DNA from: Oscillospiraceae bacterium
Lineage (GTDB): Bacteria > Bacillota > Clostridia > Oscillospirales > Acutalibacteraceae
Direction of reading: 5' to 3'
DNA: 64,000 nt
Assembly: GCA_022650485.1 (NCBI GenBank)
Contig: JALCPP010000001.1
Location: forward strand, 248,001 to 312,000
Of the stretch, positions 38,301 through 47,426 are shown piece after piece. Each line of letters begins with the position of its first letter. Position 1 is the stretch's first letter. The notes beneath the pieces were generated by a model. The model was not told the DNA's origin. It did no database searches and was given only the letters and a program-made list of their open reading frames with translations. The translations under genes and the position numbers were made by a program.

Positions 38301-39645
38301 CCGTAATACGGTCCGTCGTCGGGCTTAATCCCGTGGTTTCAATATCGAACGAAATGAATTCGCCGGAAAGGTCACGGTTGTCATTTCCTTTTACCGCCGG
38401 CACCAAATCGTTGACAAAATAGGCTTCCGTACCATAGAGGACCTTAATTGGCTGACCTTTCTTTTTCAGTTCCTCCGCGGTATTCATCGCATCCGGAAAT
38501 GCCTGCGCAACACCATGATCGGTTACCGCAACCGCCTGGTGCCCCCATTTTGCCGCCCGGCGAATCAGACTGGAAACGGAACTGACTCCATCCATTGCGG
38601 ACATATTGGAGTGAAGATGCAGCTCCACTCGCTTTTCCTGCGCATCGTCCACCACTTCAACTTGCCGGACTGTCGCAATGCTTTTCGGCCGCAGAACAAT
38701 TTCATGGTCGTATTTATCATACTCCACATCCCCGCGAACCAGAATAGACATTCCCTTGGCCAGCGTGTCCAGCATTTTACACTGGGTTGCCAGTTCAATA
38801 ATTTTCAGCGTAAAAGAACTGGTATAATCCGTGATATTAATTGAGTAAATTTTTCGCTGTCTGTCACGTGTGGCCCGTTGCTCTACAGAAAAAATTTCGC
38901 CCCAGATGGTAGCACTTCCAATATCCTGTGAAAGGTTGGAAATTGGAATTGGCTTGGAGCGCGGCAAATGCCCATAGATTTCTCTGGCACTGTCCAGAAT
39001 AATCGTTGGATACAGGGTTTCCCCTTCCCTCACACTAATGGTTTTGGCGGTCGTTTTTTTCTGAAGAGAGCGTTGTGCGGAATCCACCTGCTCGGTCACT
39101 TCTTCTCTGCGGCGGGCTTCTTCCTTTACCAGCTTTTTATTGATAAAGGTCGCTGCCCCAGCCTCGGCCTTCAGCACACCGCCGAATGTGACAGTAAGGC
39201 TGATTCCAAATTCCTCGCGAATCAGCTCTGAAAGCATCCGGTCCACATGCCGGGTTTTCAAGATTTCTCCTCCGCCGTGCTTTAAGGTAATGAACAGATT
39301 CCCGTGTTCCAGCTTTGCTTCGGAACCCGTCAGCGTTCCATTCAGGCTTGCCTCACGGCGCTTCAGTTCCGCAATTAAACTTGGATAATAGTCAATTGAA
39401 AAAGAAGCCTGCGGAAAAGCAGGCTTCACGCAGGCTTTAGAAAGTCGGAGCGGTTTGCAGGAAACTAGACTATGTTCCACATGGTCCAATATGTGACGTT
39501 CTACCAAATCAGGAAACTGAACCTTTGCCGTAAGCGTTCTGACGGCTGAGTTGATCTGCAGGGATGCAATTGTTCCGTCCCGCACTGGCTCCGGAAACTG
39601 AGAAACATCTATGTATTCGTGAAAAAATTCGGCAAACTTCTTCAA
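35305..39645 (-). CDS. polC: DNA polymerase III alpha subunit, PolC type
   Basis: Replicative polymerase of low-GC Gram-positives, 1446 residues. An OB-fold region is near residues 235-300, a PHP domain begins VELHLHSNMSAMDG (about 335) and is split by the proofreading exonuclease FISFDIETTGL...DFDTSFIRVAAE (about 425-600). The polymerase part shows GSRGSVGSSFVANL, the zinc-binding CPNCK and CPVCGADYN, catalytic PDIDLNFSGEYQ and HPGGMVVVPKG. The start must be the TTG at 39645 because a TAA is immediately upstream in frame and no Met follows early; AAAGGATG precedes it. It ends the isoprenoid/lipid cluster, 13 bases after ispG. Confidence 0.98.
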   Translation of the reverse strand: MKKFAEFFHEYIDVSQFPEPVRDGTIASLQINSAVRTLTAKVQFPDLVERHILDHVEHSLVSCKPLRLSKACVKPAFPQASFSIDYYPSLIAELKRREASLNGTLTGSEAKLEHGNLFITLKHGGGEILKTRHVDRMLSELIREEFGISLTVTFGGVLKAEAGAATFINKKLVKEEARRREEVTEQVDSAQRSLQKKTTAKTISVREGETLYPTIILDSAREIYGHLPRSKPIPISNLSQDIGSATIWGEIFSVEQRATRDRQRKIYSINITDYTSSFTLKIIELATQCKMLDTLAKGMSILVRGDVEYDKYDHEIVLRPKSIATVRQVEVVDDAQEKRVELHLHSNMSAMDGVSSVSSLIRRAAKWGHQAVAVTDHGVAQAFPDAMNTAEELKKKGQPIKVLYGTEAYFVNDLVPAVKGNDNRDLSGEFISFDIETTGLSPTTDRITEIGAVRIVNGEVKDSFDTFVNPERGIPAKITALTGITDNMVKDAPSESQALKDFFEYCGENALLIAHNADFDTSFIRVAAERSALSFTNTYIDTVPMCRSLLKGIKNVKLDTVAKYLKLDPFNHHRACDDAAVLGQIFLKLIQQLKEDTSAKTVQDINSCLAGGDIKKMKSYHMILLTKNLTGLKNLYKLISKSHLEYFYRNPRIPKSELMKCREGLLVGSACEAGELYRAISGAQPWSTLCKIASFYDYLEIQPVGNNRFMVREGMVPDEEKIRDFNRTVIKLGEKLNLPVVATCDVHFLDPKDGDYRKILMQGLGFKDADEQAPLYFRTTKEMLREFSYLGKEKAYEVVVTNPNKIADMVEEIRPIPEGTFPPFIEGAEEQLTEITWTRAKEVYGDPLPELVQKRLERELGSITKHGFSILYMIAQKLVADSVAHGYLVGSRGSVGSSFVANLAGISEVNPLVPHYVCPNCKNSEFITDGSIGSGFDLPPKKCPVCGADYNRDGHTIPFETFLGFDGDKTPDIDLNFSGEYQSSAHRYTETLFGKDHVFKAGTIATVADKTALGFVKKYEEEKGLVLHRAEELRLAAGCTGVKRTTGQHPGGMVVVPKGKEVFDFCPVQHPANDQKSDSITTHFDFHSIHDTICKLDELGHDVPTIYRYLEDYTGIPVMDVSMSDPQVMSLFTSTKALGVKPEDIDSKTGTFSLPEVGTNFVRQMLIDSNPQTFSDLLQVSGLSHGTDVWLGNAQELIKNGTCKISEVIGTRDSIMTYLLHKGLEPKMAFKIMEITRKGKAPKLLTQDYIQAMKDHDVPQWYLDSCMKIKYMFPKAHAAAYMISTLRLGWYKVHKPVEYYAAYFTVRGEDFDGALVMQGREAVRRKMSEIAMKGKEASAKETAAYATLQIVNEMLARGIETLPIDLYRSDAKKYLVENGKIRLPFLSLSGVGEAAAKSLAEAGKKGAYISVDDLQARSKVSKSVIETFEQAGVLKDLPKSSQMSLF

Positions 39646-39658
39646 TTATCTTCATCCT

Positions 39659-40699
39659 TTACATTCGGTTGATTTCTTCTATGAGAGATTCAACCAGCTT
39701 GTCCTCCGGAACTTTGCGAACGATTTTCCCTTTTTTAAAAATCAGCCCTACTCCGTCTCCGCCGGCAATTCCAATATCCGCCTCTCTGGCTTCGCCAGGT
39801 CCATTAACGGCACAGCCCATTAAAGCTACCGTCAAATCCTTATCAAATCCCGCAAGGCGTTTTTCCACTTCATTCGTGATAGAAATCAGGTCAATTTTCG
39901 TTCTGCCACAGGTCGGGCAGGACACAATCCGCAAGCCGCCGCGCAGAGAAAGCGCTTTCAGCAAATCAATTCCGGCAACGACTTCGCGCACCGGATCGGC
40001 TGTCAGCGACACGCGAATGGTGTCACCGATTCCTCTTTGCAGCAAAGAGCCAATCCCAATTGCCGATTTAATCAGCCCCATCCGTTCACTGCCCGCCTCT
40101 GTCACACCGAGGTGAAGCGGATAAGCGCACTGATTCGCCGCCAGTTCGTTTGCCCGGATCATCCGGTCCACGTCGGACGACTTAATCGAAATGACAATAT
40201 CTTCAAAATGAAATTTTTCCAGCAGGGATACATGGTGCAGTGCGCTTTCCGCCAGCGCCTCCGCCGTTGGTCCCCCGTATTTTTCCAGCAGATCTTTTTC
40301 CAAAGAGCCTGAATTAACCCCAATCCGGATGGGAATTCCACGGTCAGAACAGGCTGCGGCCACTTCCCGGATACGTTGGTCCGAACCAATATTGCCCGGA
40401 TTAATCCGGATGGCGTCAACCCCCGCCGCCGCACAGGCGAGGGCAAGCCGATAATCAAAATGAATATCCGCGACAAGGGGAATTTTTACCGCTTCTTTGA
40501 TGGCGGGTACTAATGCGACCGACTGGCTGTCCGGAACCGCGACGCGCAGGATTTCGCACCCCGCTCGCTCCAGCGTTTCCGCCTGCAGTACATTTCCTCG
40601 CAGATCGTCCGCCGCCCGGCTCAGCATAGATTGAACCGTGATTCTGGCCCCTCCCCCAACGGCGACAGAGCCAACGTGGACCGTCTTTGAGATTCTCAC
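39659..40699 (-). CDS. ispG: 4-hydroxy-3-methylbut-2-enyl diphosphate synthase
   Basis: Iron-sulfur enzyme (GcpE), 346 residues, of the MEP isoprenoid pathway, reducing MEcPP to HMBPP. GSVAVGGGARITVQSM at the N-terminus, VADIHFDYRLAL, INPGNIG and the cluster ligands in SCPTCGRTKIDL and MGCAVNGPGEA are diagnostic. Start is GTG at 40699, two bases after the rseP stop. With dxr in the same operon it shows the organism uses the MEP route. Confidence 0.97.
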   Translation of the reverse strand: MRISKTVHVGSVAVGGGARITVQSMLSRAADDLRGNVLQAETLERAGCEILRVAVPDSQSVALVPAIKEAVKIPLVADIHFDYRLALACAAAGVDAIRINPGNIGSDQRIREVAAACSDRGIPIRIGVNSGSLEKDLLEKYGGPTAEALAESALHHVSLLEKFHFEDIVISIKSSDVDRMIRANELAANQCAYPLHLGVTEAGSERMGLIKSAIGIGSLLQRGIGDTIRVSLTADPVREVVAGIDLLKALSLRGGLRIVSCPTCGRTKIDLISITNEVEKRLAGFDKDLTVALMGCAVNGPGEAREADIGIAGGDGVGLIFKKGKIVRKVPEDKLVESLIEEINRM

Positions 40700-40701
40700 G
40701 C

Positions 40702-41778
40702 TCAGCCCAGCCCCTTTCCGGTAATCAGCCTTAAAATATCACTGTACGTCACCACTACCATAAAACCCATCAGCAAGCAGAAACCTGCAGTTTCCACAAT
40801 GCCGACATATTTCTGCTGCAGCGGCTTGCGGCGGATCGCTTCCACAAGGAGGAATAAAACCTTACCGCCATCCAAAGCCGGGAACGGCATCAGATTAACC
40901 ACGCCAAGGTTAACCGTTAAAATCATAACCATATAAAGAATATTATTAAGCCCGGCCACAAAACTCTGCGCAAGCCCGACGGAAGCTGCCTGATTAATTG
41001 CGCTGACCGCCCCAACCGGACCGGCAACGTCATTGAACCCGAATTTGCCGGTCGCAAATCCAACCAAGCTGTACCACACCATGCGAACGGTGGAAACCGT
41101 ATCCTGAGCAGATTTCGTGATGAGAGTTCCAAAATTCTTTTGAATCGGCATCACATAAAAATCGAGGGTCAGATAATTCTTTCCTTTGACGTTCCGGCTG
41201 TGAAATTTCACATCATTAAACGTCAGAGCTTTGCCATCACGTAGAATTTCAATATCGACAGAGTCCGGATTTGCCGTAGCCAGTGCAAAACTGAGGTCAC
41301 GATCTCCGTAAATCCGGTAATGATCGACAGCAATAAATTCATCCCCGCGCTGGAGACCTGCCTGCTCAACGGCAGAATTGTCGGAAAACTGAGAAATTGT
41401 AGTGGAAGAAAACGCGGTTTCCTGCCCCAAAATAATCATCATCAGAACAAGACCAAGCACAATATTCATCACTGCGCCCATCACAACAACCAAAAAGCGT
41501 TTCCAAACCGGTTTCCTGCCAAAAGACCGCTGATCGCCGCTTTCTTCATCTTCGCCTTCCATGGCGCAGAATCCACCAATCGGCAGCAGCCGCAGGGAAT
41601 AACGTGTTTCTTTTCCTTGTTTATGAAACAGAGTCGGACCCATTCCGATTGCAAACTCATTCACACGGATTCCGCATAATTTTGCTGTAAAGAAATGCCC
41701 GAACTCATGAATAAAAATCATAAATCCAAACAGAAGAACTGCAATAATAATCAGAATTGCCTTTATGATGATACTCAC
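40702..41778 (-). CDS. rseP: Site-2 intramembrane metalloprotease RseP
   Basis: Membrane zinc protease of 358 residues. The first helix carries IFIHEFGHFFTAKLCG (HExxH variant HEFGH), a PDZ domain spans about 110-190 (VEQAGLQRGDEFIAVD), and the last helices carry NLMPFPALDGGKVLFLL with the third zinc ligand. Members cleave anti-sigma factors or remnant signal peptides within the membrane; the local substrate is unknown. Start is GTG at 41778, three bases after dxr. Confidence 0.94.
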   Translation of the reverse strand: MSIIIKAILIIIAVLLFGFMIFIHEFGHFFTAKLCGIRVNEFAIGMGPTLFHKQGKETRYSLRLLPIGGFCAMEGEDEESGDQRSFGRKPVWKRFLVVVMGAVMNIVLGLVLMMIILGQETAFSSTTISQFSDNSAVEQAGLQRGDEFIAVDHYRIYGDRDLSFALATANPDSVDIEILRDGKALTFNDVKFHSRNVKGKNYLTLDFYVMPIQKNFGTLITKSAQDTVSTVRMVWYSLVGFATGKFGFNDVAGPVGAVSAINQAASVGLAQSFVAGLNNILYMVMILTVNLGVVNLMPFPALDGGKVLFLLVEAIRRKPLQQKYVGIVETAGFCLLMGFMVVVTYSDILRLITGKGLG

Positions 41779-41781
41779 CTC

Positions 41782-42936
41782 TTAAATCTTAACTTTTTGA
41801 AGAACAAAACTCCGCGCACGCGCGTCCGCCTCCAGAATCTCCTCTACCTCATTTACCCTTTCGACATCCGGCTGACGTTCCATTGCCTCCCATACCAGGT
41901 CGGCAATTGCACAAAAAGAAATTTTGTGGTTCAGAAACAGCTTTACCGCAGCTTCATTTGCCCCGTTCGCCGCCGCAGGTGCAAGACCGCCGCGCCGCAA
42001 AGCGCGCCTGCAGGCTGCAAGACAGCGAAAGGTCTTTTCGTCCGGCCTTGCAAAAGTGAGCGAACCATAAGCTGCCAAATCCAGTTCTGCCGTTTGGGAC
42101 GGAATCCGTTCCGGATACGTAATAGCGTACTGAATCGGCAGCCGCATATCCGGTACGCCCATCTGGGCAATCACGGAATGGTCCTGAAATTCCACCATGG
42201 AATGGACCACGCTTTCCCGCTGAACCAAAATATCAATTTTTTCATCTGGAACACCGAATAGCCACGAAGCTTCAATCACTTCCAGACCCTTGTTCATCAT
42301 GGTCGAAGAATCAATGGTAACTTTGGGCCCCATATTCCAGTTTGGGTGCTTTAAGGCCTGCTCCGGAGTAACGCTTTGCAGCTCTTCCCGCGTTTTGCCA
42401 AAGAAAGGACCGCCGGAAGCCGTCAGCAGAATGCGGCGAACCGCACGTTTTCCGGGGCTGCCCTGTAAGCACTGAAAAATGGCGGAATGCTCACTGTCAA
42501 CCGGGAGGATTCTGACATGGTGCTTTTCTGCTTCCCGCATAACCAGTGCGCCGCCGGCAACCAGTGTTTCCTTGTTGGAAAGAGCAACATCTTTCCCCGC
42601 ACGAATTGCGGCAAGCGTCGGTTTCAGGCCGACCATTCCAACCACAGAATTGCAAACGAGGCCTGCCGTTGGCAGGCAGGCCGCTTCACATAAGCCGTCC
42701 ATTCCCTGCACTACCTTTACAGGCAGGTCCTTGACTGCTGTTTTCAATTGTTTCGCGGCAAGCGGGTCAAAAACTGCGGCGATCTGCGGCTGAAATTCTC
42801 TGATCTGTTTTTCAAGCAAAACGATATTTTTCGCCGCCGCCAGCGCGCAGACGTTTAATCCAAGTCCCCGCACCACTTCCAAAGTTTGTGTGCCGATGGA
42901 CCCAGTAGAGCCCAGAATAGATAAAGATTCTTTCAT
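41782..42936 (-). CDS. dxr: 1-deoxy-D-xylulose-5-phosphate reductoisomerase
   Basis: NADPH-dependent enzyme of 384 residues that commits DXP to the MEP pathway. The Rossmann start LSILGSTGSIGTQTLEV, DVALSNKETLVAGG, VDSEHSAIFQCLQG, TASGGPF and NWNMGPKVTIDSSTMMNKGLEVIEA are the family's substrate and metal motifs. ATG at 42936. Between cdsA and rseP on the same strand. Confidence 0.97.
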   Translation of the reverse strand: MKESLSILGSTGSIGTQTLEVVRGLGLNVCALAAAKNIVLLEKQIREFQPQIAAVFDPLAAKQLKTAVKDLPVKVVQGMDGLCEAACLPTAGLVCNSVVGMVGLKPTLAAIRAGKDVALSNKETLVAGGALVMREAEKHHVRILPVDSEHSAIFQCLQGSPGKRAVRRILLTASGGPFFGKTREELQSVTPEQALKHPNWNMGPKVTIDSSTMMNKGLEVIEASWLFGVPDEKIDILVQRESVVHSMVEFQDHSVIAQMGVPDMRLPIQYAITYPERIPSQTAELDLAAYGSLTFARPDEKTFRCLAACRRALRRGGLAPAAANGANEAAVKLFLNHKISFCAIADLVWEAMERQPDVERVNEVEEILEADARARSFVLQKVKI

Positions 42937-42980
42937 TATTATTCACCAATTGCTTTGATTATTGCAGTTACACAGCAAAA

Positions 42981-43805
42981 TTATTTTTGGACAATGGGAA
43001 GAAGCTGCACAAGAAAATAGACAAAGGGAGCTTCAAAAATCACACTGTCAAAACGGTCCAGAATACCACCGTGACCCGGAATGATTTCACCGAAATCCTT
43101 AATGTGGCAGCTGCGCTTAATCAGCGAAAAACTCAGGTCGCCAATCACAGAAATCACGGTTCCGAAAATTCCTATTAGCAGTAATGGAAGGTAAGAAACC
43201 CGTACACTGTATGCGTAATAGATCGCATGAAATAAATAGCCGAACACCAGCATGGCAGCCGTATTCAGCAAAAATCCACCCACTACGCCTTCTATCGTCT
43301 TATTCGGACTGATGGTTGGGCACAGTTTGTGCTTCCCAAAAAATGTTCCGGCAAAAAAGGCACCCACATCTGCTGTCCATGCTGAAAAAATACCGATAAT
43401 CACATAGAACATACCGTGTTCACCGCCGATGTCCCTCAGAGTGATAATCGTTCCCAGTGCAGATGGAATCAAGAGGGACATGCTGTAAATCACGCCGATT
43501 TCCCGAAATGTAAGTTTGGAATGGTAAAAAATCAGCGCGGAAAAAATCACGACGGTATATATAAAATAGGCAGCATTATGCCAAAACAGCGTTGGAAGAA
43601 AAGGAAATACCGCCGAAAAAAGAAGGCTTGAAACCAGCAGAATAAGATGTTTGGCCAGGCCCAGCGCAGTGATAATTTCATAAACTGCCAGAACAGAAAT
43701 CAAACCGATCGCAAAATTCAGAGCAAGCGGAAGTGAACGATTGCAAATAACAATTGCACCTAAGAAAATAATCAGAGTAATTGCGGAAGTAACTCTTGTT
43801 CTCAA
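42981..43805 (-). CDS. cdsA: Phosphatidate cytidylyltransferase
   Basis: Membrane enzyme, 274 residues, making CDP-diacylglycerol for phospholipid synthesis. Eight or so hydrophobic helices and the signature SLIKRSCHIKDFGEIIPGHG followed by GILDRFDS at the C-terminus are present. Start is TTG at 43805 with GGGGGGA five bases upstream, touching the uppS stop. Confidence 0.95.
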   Translation of the reverse strand: MRTRVTSAITLIIFLGAIVICNRSLPLALNFAIGLISVLAVYEIITALGLAKHLILLVSSLLFSAVFPFLPTLFWHNAAYFIYTVVIFSALIFYHSKLTFREIGVIYSMSLLIPSALGTIITLRDIGGEHGMFYVIIGIFSAWTADVGAFFAGTFFGKHKLCPTISPNKTIEGVVGGFLLNTAAMLVFGYLFHAIYYAYSVRVSYLPLLLIGIFGTVISVIGDLSFSLIKRSCHIKDFGEIIPGHGGILDRFDSVIFEAPFVYFLVQLLPIVQK

Positions 43806-44513
43806 TCAAATCCCCCCGAAACGCCTGTTGCGAGCGGCGTAGAGTTCCAGTGCACGGTCCAGGTCTTTCGGCTTAAAATCAGGCCAAAGAATATCCATAA
43901 AGACATATTCCGCATATGCGGACTGCCACAAAAGAAAATTGGAAGTTCTTTTTTCCCCGCTTGGGCGAATAATCAGGTCTGGATCTGGCTGACCAGCGGT
44001 ATCAAGCTTCTGTGAAAAAGCTTCTTCTCCGATTTGTTCCGGAAGCAGGACCCCGTTTTGAACATCTCGAGCCAATAACCTTACTGCATTTAAAATTTCT
44101 GACCGGCCGCCGTAATTCAAGGCAATATTCAGCACCATCCCTGTTCTGTTCTTGGAAACTTCAACAGTTTCGTCGATCAATTCCCTTAATCGAGGATCAA
44201 ATGCTGTTTCATCGCCCAAAAAGCGGACCCTTATATTCTCATCAAGAAAGTTTGTGAGCGCATCACTCAAGTATTGCTTAAACAGCTTCATCAGAGTCAG
44301 GACTTCATTCTGAGGCCGCTTCCAGTTTTCCGTGGAAAAAGCATAAACCGTCAGATGCTGAATACCAATTTTGCTGCAGTAACGAACAATATTCTTGAAA
44401 ACTGCAGCACCGGCTGCATGACCGGCAGAGCGGGGAAGTCCCCGCTTTTTCGCCCACCGGCCGTTGCCGTCCATAATAATTCCAACATGTTTAGGCAATT
44501 CCTGTGTAGACAT
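43806..44513 (-). CDS. uppS: Undecaprenyl diphosphate synthase
   Basis: Cis-prenyltransferase of 235 residues making the C55 lipid carrier for cell-wall precursors. HVGIIMDGNGRWAKKRGLPR, GIQHLTVYAFSTENWKRP and DLIIRPSGEKRTSNFLLWQS (with YAEYVFMDILWPDF) are the catalytic signatures. The second-signature residue usually T (RTSGE) is P here (RPSGE). Between frr and cdsA. Confidence 0.96.
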   Translation of the reverse strand: MSTQELPKHVGIIMDGNGRWAKKRGLPRSAGHAAGAAVFKNIVRYCSKIGIQHLTVYAFSTENWKRPQNEVLTLMKLFKQYLSDALTNFLDENIRVRFLGDETAFDPRLRELIDETVEVSKNRTGMVLNIALNYGGRSEILNAVRLLARDVQNGVLLPEQIGEEAFSQKLDTAGQPDPDLIIRPSGEKRTSNFLLWQSAYAEYVFMDILWPDFKPKDLDRALELYAARNRRFGGI

Positions 44514-44518
44514 CGATT

Positions 44519-45073
44519 CTATATCTCCAAAATTTCCTTTTTCTTGGTTTCACAGACCTGTTCTGTTTCTTTGCAATATTTGTCGGTCAGTTCCTGGGTA
44601 TGTTTTTCCGCCGTTTTCAAATCGTCTTCCGTCAGTTCAGAGTTCTTTTTCTTTGCTTTCAGCTTTTCCATGGCATCACGACGAATAGAGCGGATTGCCA
44701 CCTTACACTCTTCTGACATTTTACCGATTTCCTTCACCAGGTCGCGCCGTCTTTCTTCTGAAAGCTGCGGGAAAGTCAGTCGAATCACCTTGCCGTCATT
44801 CTGTGGGTTAATTCCCAAGTCCGACATTTCGATGGCCCGTTCAACCGCTTTGCACAGAGTAATATCCCACGGCTGAATCGTCAGGACACGTGCTTCGCTG
44901 ACAGAAACCGCGGCGATTTGGTTAATCGGGGTCGGGGCTCCGTAATAATCCACCCGAATCTTATTCAGGACGGCAGGATTGGCCCTGCCGGCACGAATTG
45001 CACCGTAATTACTTGAAAGGACGGAAATACTCTTTTTCATACGGCCTTCCGCATCAGACAATACTTCTTTCAT
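44519..45073 (-). CDS. frr: Ribosome recycling factor
   Basis: Protein of 184 residues that, with EF-G, splits post-termination ribosomes. AIRAGRANPAVLNKIRVDYYG, PWDITLCKAVERAI, and RLTFPQLSEERRRDLVKEIGK are family hallmarks. ATG at 45073 has AAAGGAGG seven bases ahead and lies just after the pyrH stop; the longer in-frame extension upstream only overlaps pyrH. Confidence 0.97.
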   Translation of the reverse strand: MKEVLSDAEGRMKKSISVLSSNYGAIRAGRANPAVLNKIRVDYYGAPTPINQIAAVSVSEARVLTIQPWDITLCKAVERAIEMSDLGINPQNDGKVIRLTFPQLSEERRRDLVKEIGKMSEECKVAIRSIRRDAMEKLKAKKKNSELTEDDLKTAEKHTQELTDKYCKETEQVCETKKKEILEI

Positions 45074-45075
45074 GA

Positions 45076-45795
45076 CTAATCCTCCTTTGTATCTTTTACA
45101 ATTGTACCAATTGATTCTCCGCAAATTGCATGAATAATATTTTCCGGCTGATCAATGCTGAAAACCAGAATCGGGATATGGTTATCCATACAAAGGGAAG
45201 CGGCGGTACTGTCCATAACCTGCAGTCCGCGATTGAGCACATCCAGAAAAGAAATGGAACTGAATTTGACCGCATTCGGATGGGTTTTGGGGTCACAGTC
45301 ATAAACGCCGTCTACCATAGTCGCTTTCAACACAATGTCAGCGTCAATTTCAGCAGCCCGAAGTGCTGCCGCTGTGTCAGTGGAAAAGAAAGGATTGCCC
45401 GTACCACAGCCGAACACCACAACTCTTCCTTTTTCCATATGTCTTACAGCCCGGTTGCGAATATACGGTTCCGCAATCTGTCTCATTTCAATGGCGGTCT
45501 GAACACGGACCTGAACACCAAGCTGTTCCAAGGCATCCGCTACGCCAAGCGCGTTAATGGTCGTTGCAAGCATTCCCATATGATCGGCACGCGTGCGGTC
45601 CATTTTACCGCTGCTGCGTCCGCGCCAGAAATTGCCGCCCCCAACAACGATGCCGACCTGTACCCCCATATCGGTACATTTCTTAATCGGTTTGCAAATT
45701 TCCATCACCTTATCAAAATCAATGCCGTGTGTTTTATCCCCGGCCAGACTTTCACCGCTGAGCTTCAGTAATATTCTCTTGTATTTTGGATGCAA
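45076..45795 (-). CDS. pyrH: UMP kinase
   Basis: Hexameric bacterial UMP kinase of the amino-acid-kinase fold, about 239 residues. [47 protein letters not shown] and [16 protein letters not shown] are diagnostic. TTG at 45795 is preferred because AGGAG lies eight bases before it; a GTG at 45804 would be too close. First gene of the pyrH-frr-uppS-cdsA-dxr-rseP-ispG-polC run; rpsB and tsf, often upstream, are not here. Confidence 0.96.
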   Translation of the reverse strand: MHPKYKRILLKLSGESLAGDKTHGIDFDKVMEICKPIKKCTDMGVQVGIVVGGGNFWRGRSSGKMDRTRADHMGMLATTINALGVADALEQLGVQVRVQTAIEMRQIAEPYIRNRAVRHMEKGRVVVFGCGTGNPFFSTDTAAALRAAEIDADIVLKATMVDGVYDCDPKTHPNAVKFSSISFLDVLNRGLQVMDSTAASLCMDNHIPILVFSIDQPENIIHAICGESIGTIVKDTKED

Positions 45796-45822
45796 TTCCA
45801 ACACTCCTATCTGGTTTCTCTT

Positions 45823-45851
45823 ATTTTACATGAAGGATTATGCAAAGTAAA
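45823..45851 (-). promoter_or_regulatory. Possible promoter of the pyrH-polC cluster
   Basis: Minus-strand TTTACT (45851-45846), 17-base spacer, TAAAAT (45828-45823). It is the best match in the gap upstream of pyrH. Confidence 0.45.
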
Positions 45852-45941
45852 GCATTTCATCCCTAAATATAGGTATTCTTGCCAAATTGGATACGGCAGA
45901 AACAATTTCAGGGAATTAATCTTTTCACATGACCATAAAAA

Positions 45942-45973
45942 CAGCCGCCCAACTTCTAAACAATTGGCGGCTG
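45942..45973 (-). terminator. Intrinsic terminator of nrdR
   Basis: CAGCCGCC (45942-45949) pairs with GGCGGCTG (45966-45973); on the minus strand TTTTTATG follows. 34 bases after the nrdR stop. Confidence 0.8.
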
Positions 45974-46006
45974 AACATCTGTTTTACAAACGGCAGAGGA
46001 ACGAAA

Positions 46007-46468
46007 TTATTTAGATTTACTTTTTATAATCCGATTTAACTCATCCATGAATGTATTGACATCTTTAAACTGCCGATATACGGAAGCAAAGCGGACATAA
46101 GCCACTTCATCCACCACTTTCAGCTTTTCCATCGCATATTTACCAATCAAACTGGACGGAATCTCACGGTCTAAAGAATTCTGAAGCATATTCTCAATTT
46201 CGTCCACAATTCTTTCCAGGGTTTCAATGGAAACCGGGCGCTTTTCGCAGGCCCGTAAAAGACCGCTCATTAATTTATTGCGGTCAAACGCCTCTCTTGA
46301 TTTATCTTTTTTGATCACGACGATGGGCACCGTTTCAATCACCTCATAGGTGGTAAAACGTTTCGAACACTTCAGGCATTCGCGGCGCCTGCGAATCCGT
46401 TCTCCCTCGTCTGTGGGGCGGGAATCAATTACCTTGCTTTCTGAATAACCGCAATATGGGCACTTCAT
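46007..46468 (-). CDS. nrdR: Transcriptional repressor NrdR
   Basis: Repressor of ribonucleotide reductase genes, about 153 residues. The N-terminal zinc ribbon [18 protein letters not shown]...[12 protein letters not shown] is followed by an ATP-cone ([30 protein letters not shown]) that senses ATP/dATP. ATG at 46468 is preferred over the GTG at 46480 since AGGTG then has proper spacing. A single-gene unit; no reductase genes lie in the window. Confidence 0.97.
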   Translation of the reverse strand: MKCPYCGYSESKVIDSRPTDEGERIRRRRECLKCSKRFTTYEVIETVPIVVIKKDKSREAFDRNKLMSGLLRACEKRPVSIETLERIVDEIENMLQNSLDREIPSSLIGKYAMEKLKVVDEVAYVRFASVYRQFKDVNTFMDELNRIIKSKSK

Positions 46469-46489
46469 CGGTCGGATCACCTCTCTCTT

Positions 46490-46518
46490 ATTATACCAAT
46501 TTTCTCAGACAAGTTCAA
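46490..46518 (-). promoter_or_regulatory. Promoter of nrdR
   Basis: Minus-strand TTGAAC (46518-46513), 17-base spacer, TATAAT (46495-46490). It overlaps the 3' end of the neighbouring isomerase-like gene. Confidence 0.7.
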
Positions 46519-47318
46519 GCAAAACTATGGAATCTTCCCGCTAAATCTTCCACAACGCGTTTTGCGCAAAGCAGCTCCTCACACTGCTTAAAATTATGCC
46601 GGTATACTTCAATAATGAAGTCGCCGTCATAACGGTATCGCTTCAAAATACGCATCAGTGCCGGATAATCCATGGAGCCGCGTCCGGGGAGCAGGCAGTC
46701 GCACCCCGGTTTATTGTCATTCATATGTACATGAACAATTTTATCCCCCATGGCTTCACAAATCTGAAACGGATCCTGGCCGCCGCGGACCGCCTGCTTT
46801 ATATCCAGCACAAAAGCACAGTCCCTGCCACAGTACTTTTTCATCCTTAGCAGAAAGGCGGGATCATCGCTGAGAAATAAGTTAACATTTTCCTGTGCCA
46901 CCGTAATGCCGTATTGTTTCCCAATCTGAAACAACTTCCCATATCGGTCAAAATACTGTGTTTCTGAAATTGGGGAACGCTTATCGCTCCTTTTACCGTG
47001 AAGGACTAAGAAATCCGCTCCCAGCAAATTGCAGACTTCCAAATATCGTTTATAGAACTCCAATCCATCTAAAAACCGTCTTTCATAGTCAGAAAACAGC
47101 AAAAAGCTTTCATACCCGGAAGTAAACGGATGCAGTGATTTGATCCGGCTGCCGGTATCTTCCGCCTTGCGCCGAAGATCTCTGACAAAATCCGGTTTCA
47201 GTTCGCTGAATGTATTGATAAACACTTCGAATTCACGAAACCCCAACTGCAGCAACGTGGAAAAAGCATCTTCCAGCAGCATGGGATACAGGCAGGCAGT
47301 GGAAATGCCAGCTTTCAT
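46515..47318 (-). CDS. Sugar phosphate isomerase/epimerase-like TIM-barrel protein
   Basis: Protein of 267 residues in the xylose-isomerase-like / AP-endonuclease family 2 TIM-barrel group. LGFREFEVFINTF, DFLVLHGKRSDKR, YGITVAQENVN (metal-binding Glu), FVLDIKQAVRGGQD (Asp), VHVHMNDNKPGCD (His, Asp) and DFIIEVYRHN (Glu) form the usual metal site. Members isomerise sugars or cyclitols, or act on DNA; the true substrate is unknown. AGAGGTG precedes the ATG. It stands alone on the minus strand. Confidence 0.85.
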   Translation of the reverse strand: MKAGISTACLYPMLLEDAFSTLLQLGFREFEVFINTFSELKPDFVRDLRRKAEDTGSRIKSLHPFTSGYESFLLFSDYERRFLDGLEFYKRYLEVCNLLGADFLVLHGKRSDKRSPISETQYFDRYGKLFQIGKQYGITVAQENVNLFLSDDPAFLLRMKKYCGRDCAFVLDIKQAVRGGQDPFQICEAMGDKIVHVHMNDNKPGCDCLLPGRGSMDYPALMRILKRYRYDGDFIIEVYRHNFKQCEELLCAKRVVEDLAGRFHSFA

Positions 47319-47426
47319 AAAACCACCTCTGGCTCATTATAGCGCCGACAAGGGAAAAAGTCCAGATTAAAGAGGCTGACAATCGGGCATCCTATAACGT
47401 GTGTAAAAAACAAAGGGGAAGCTGTT

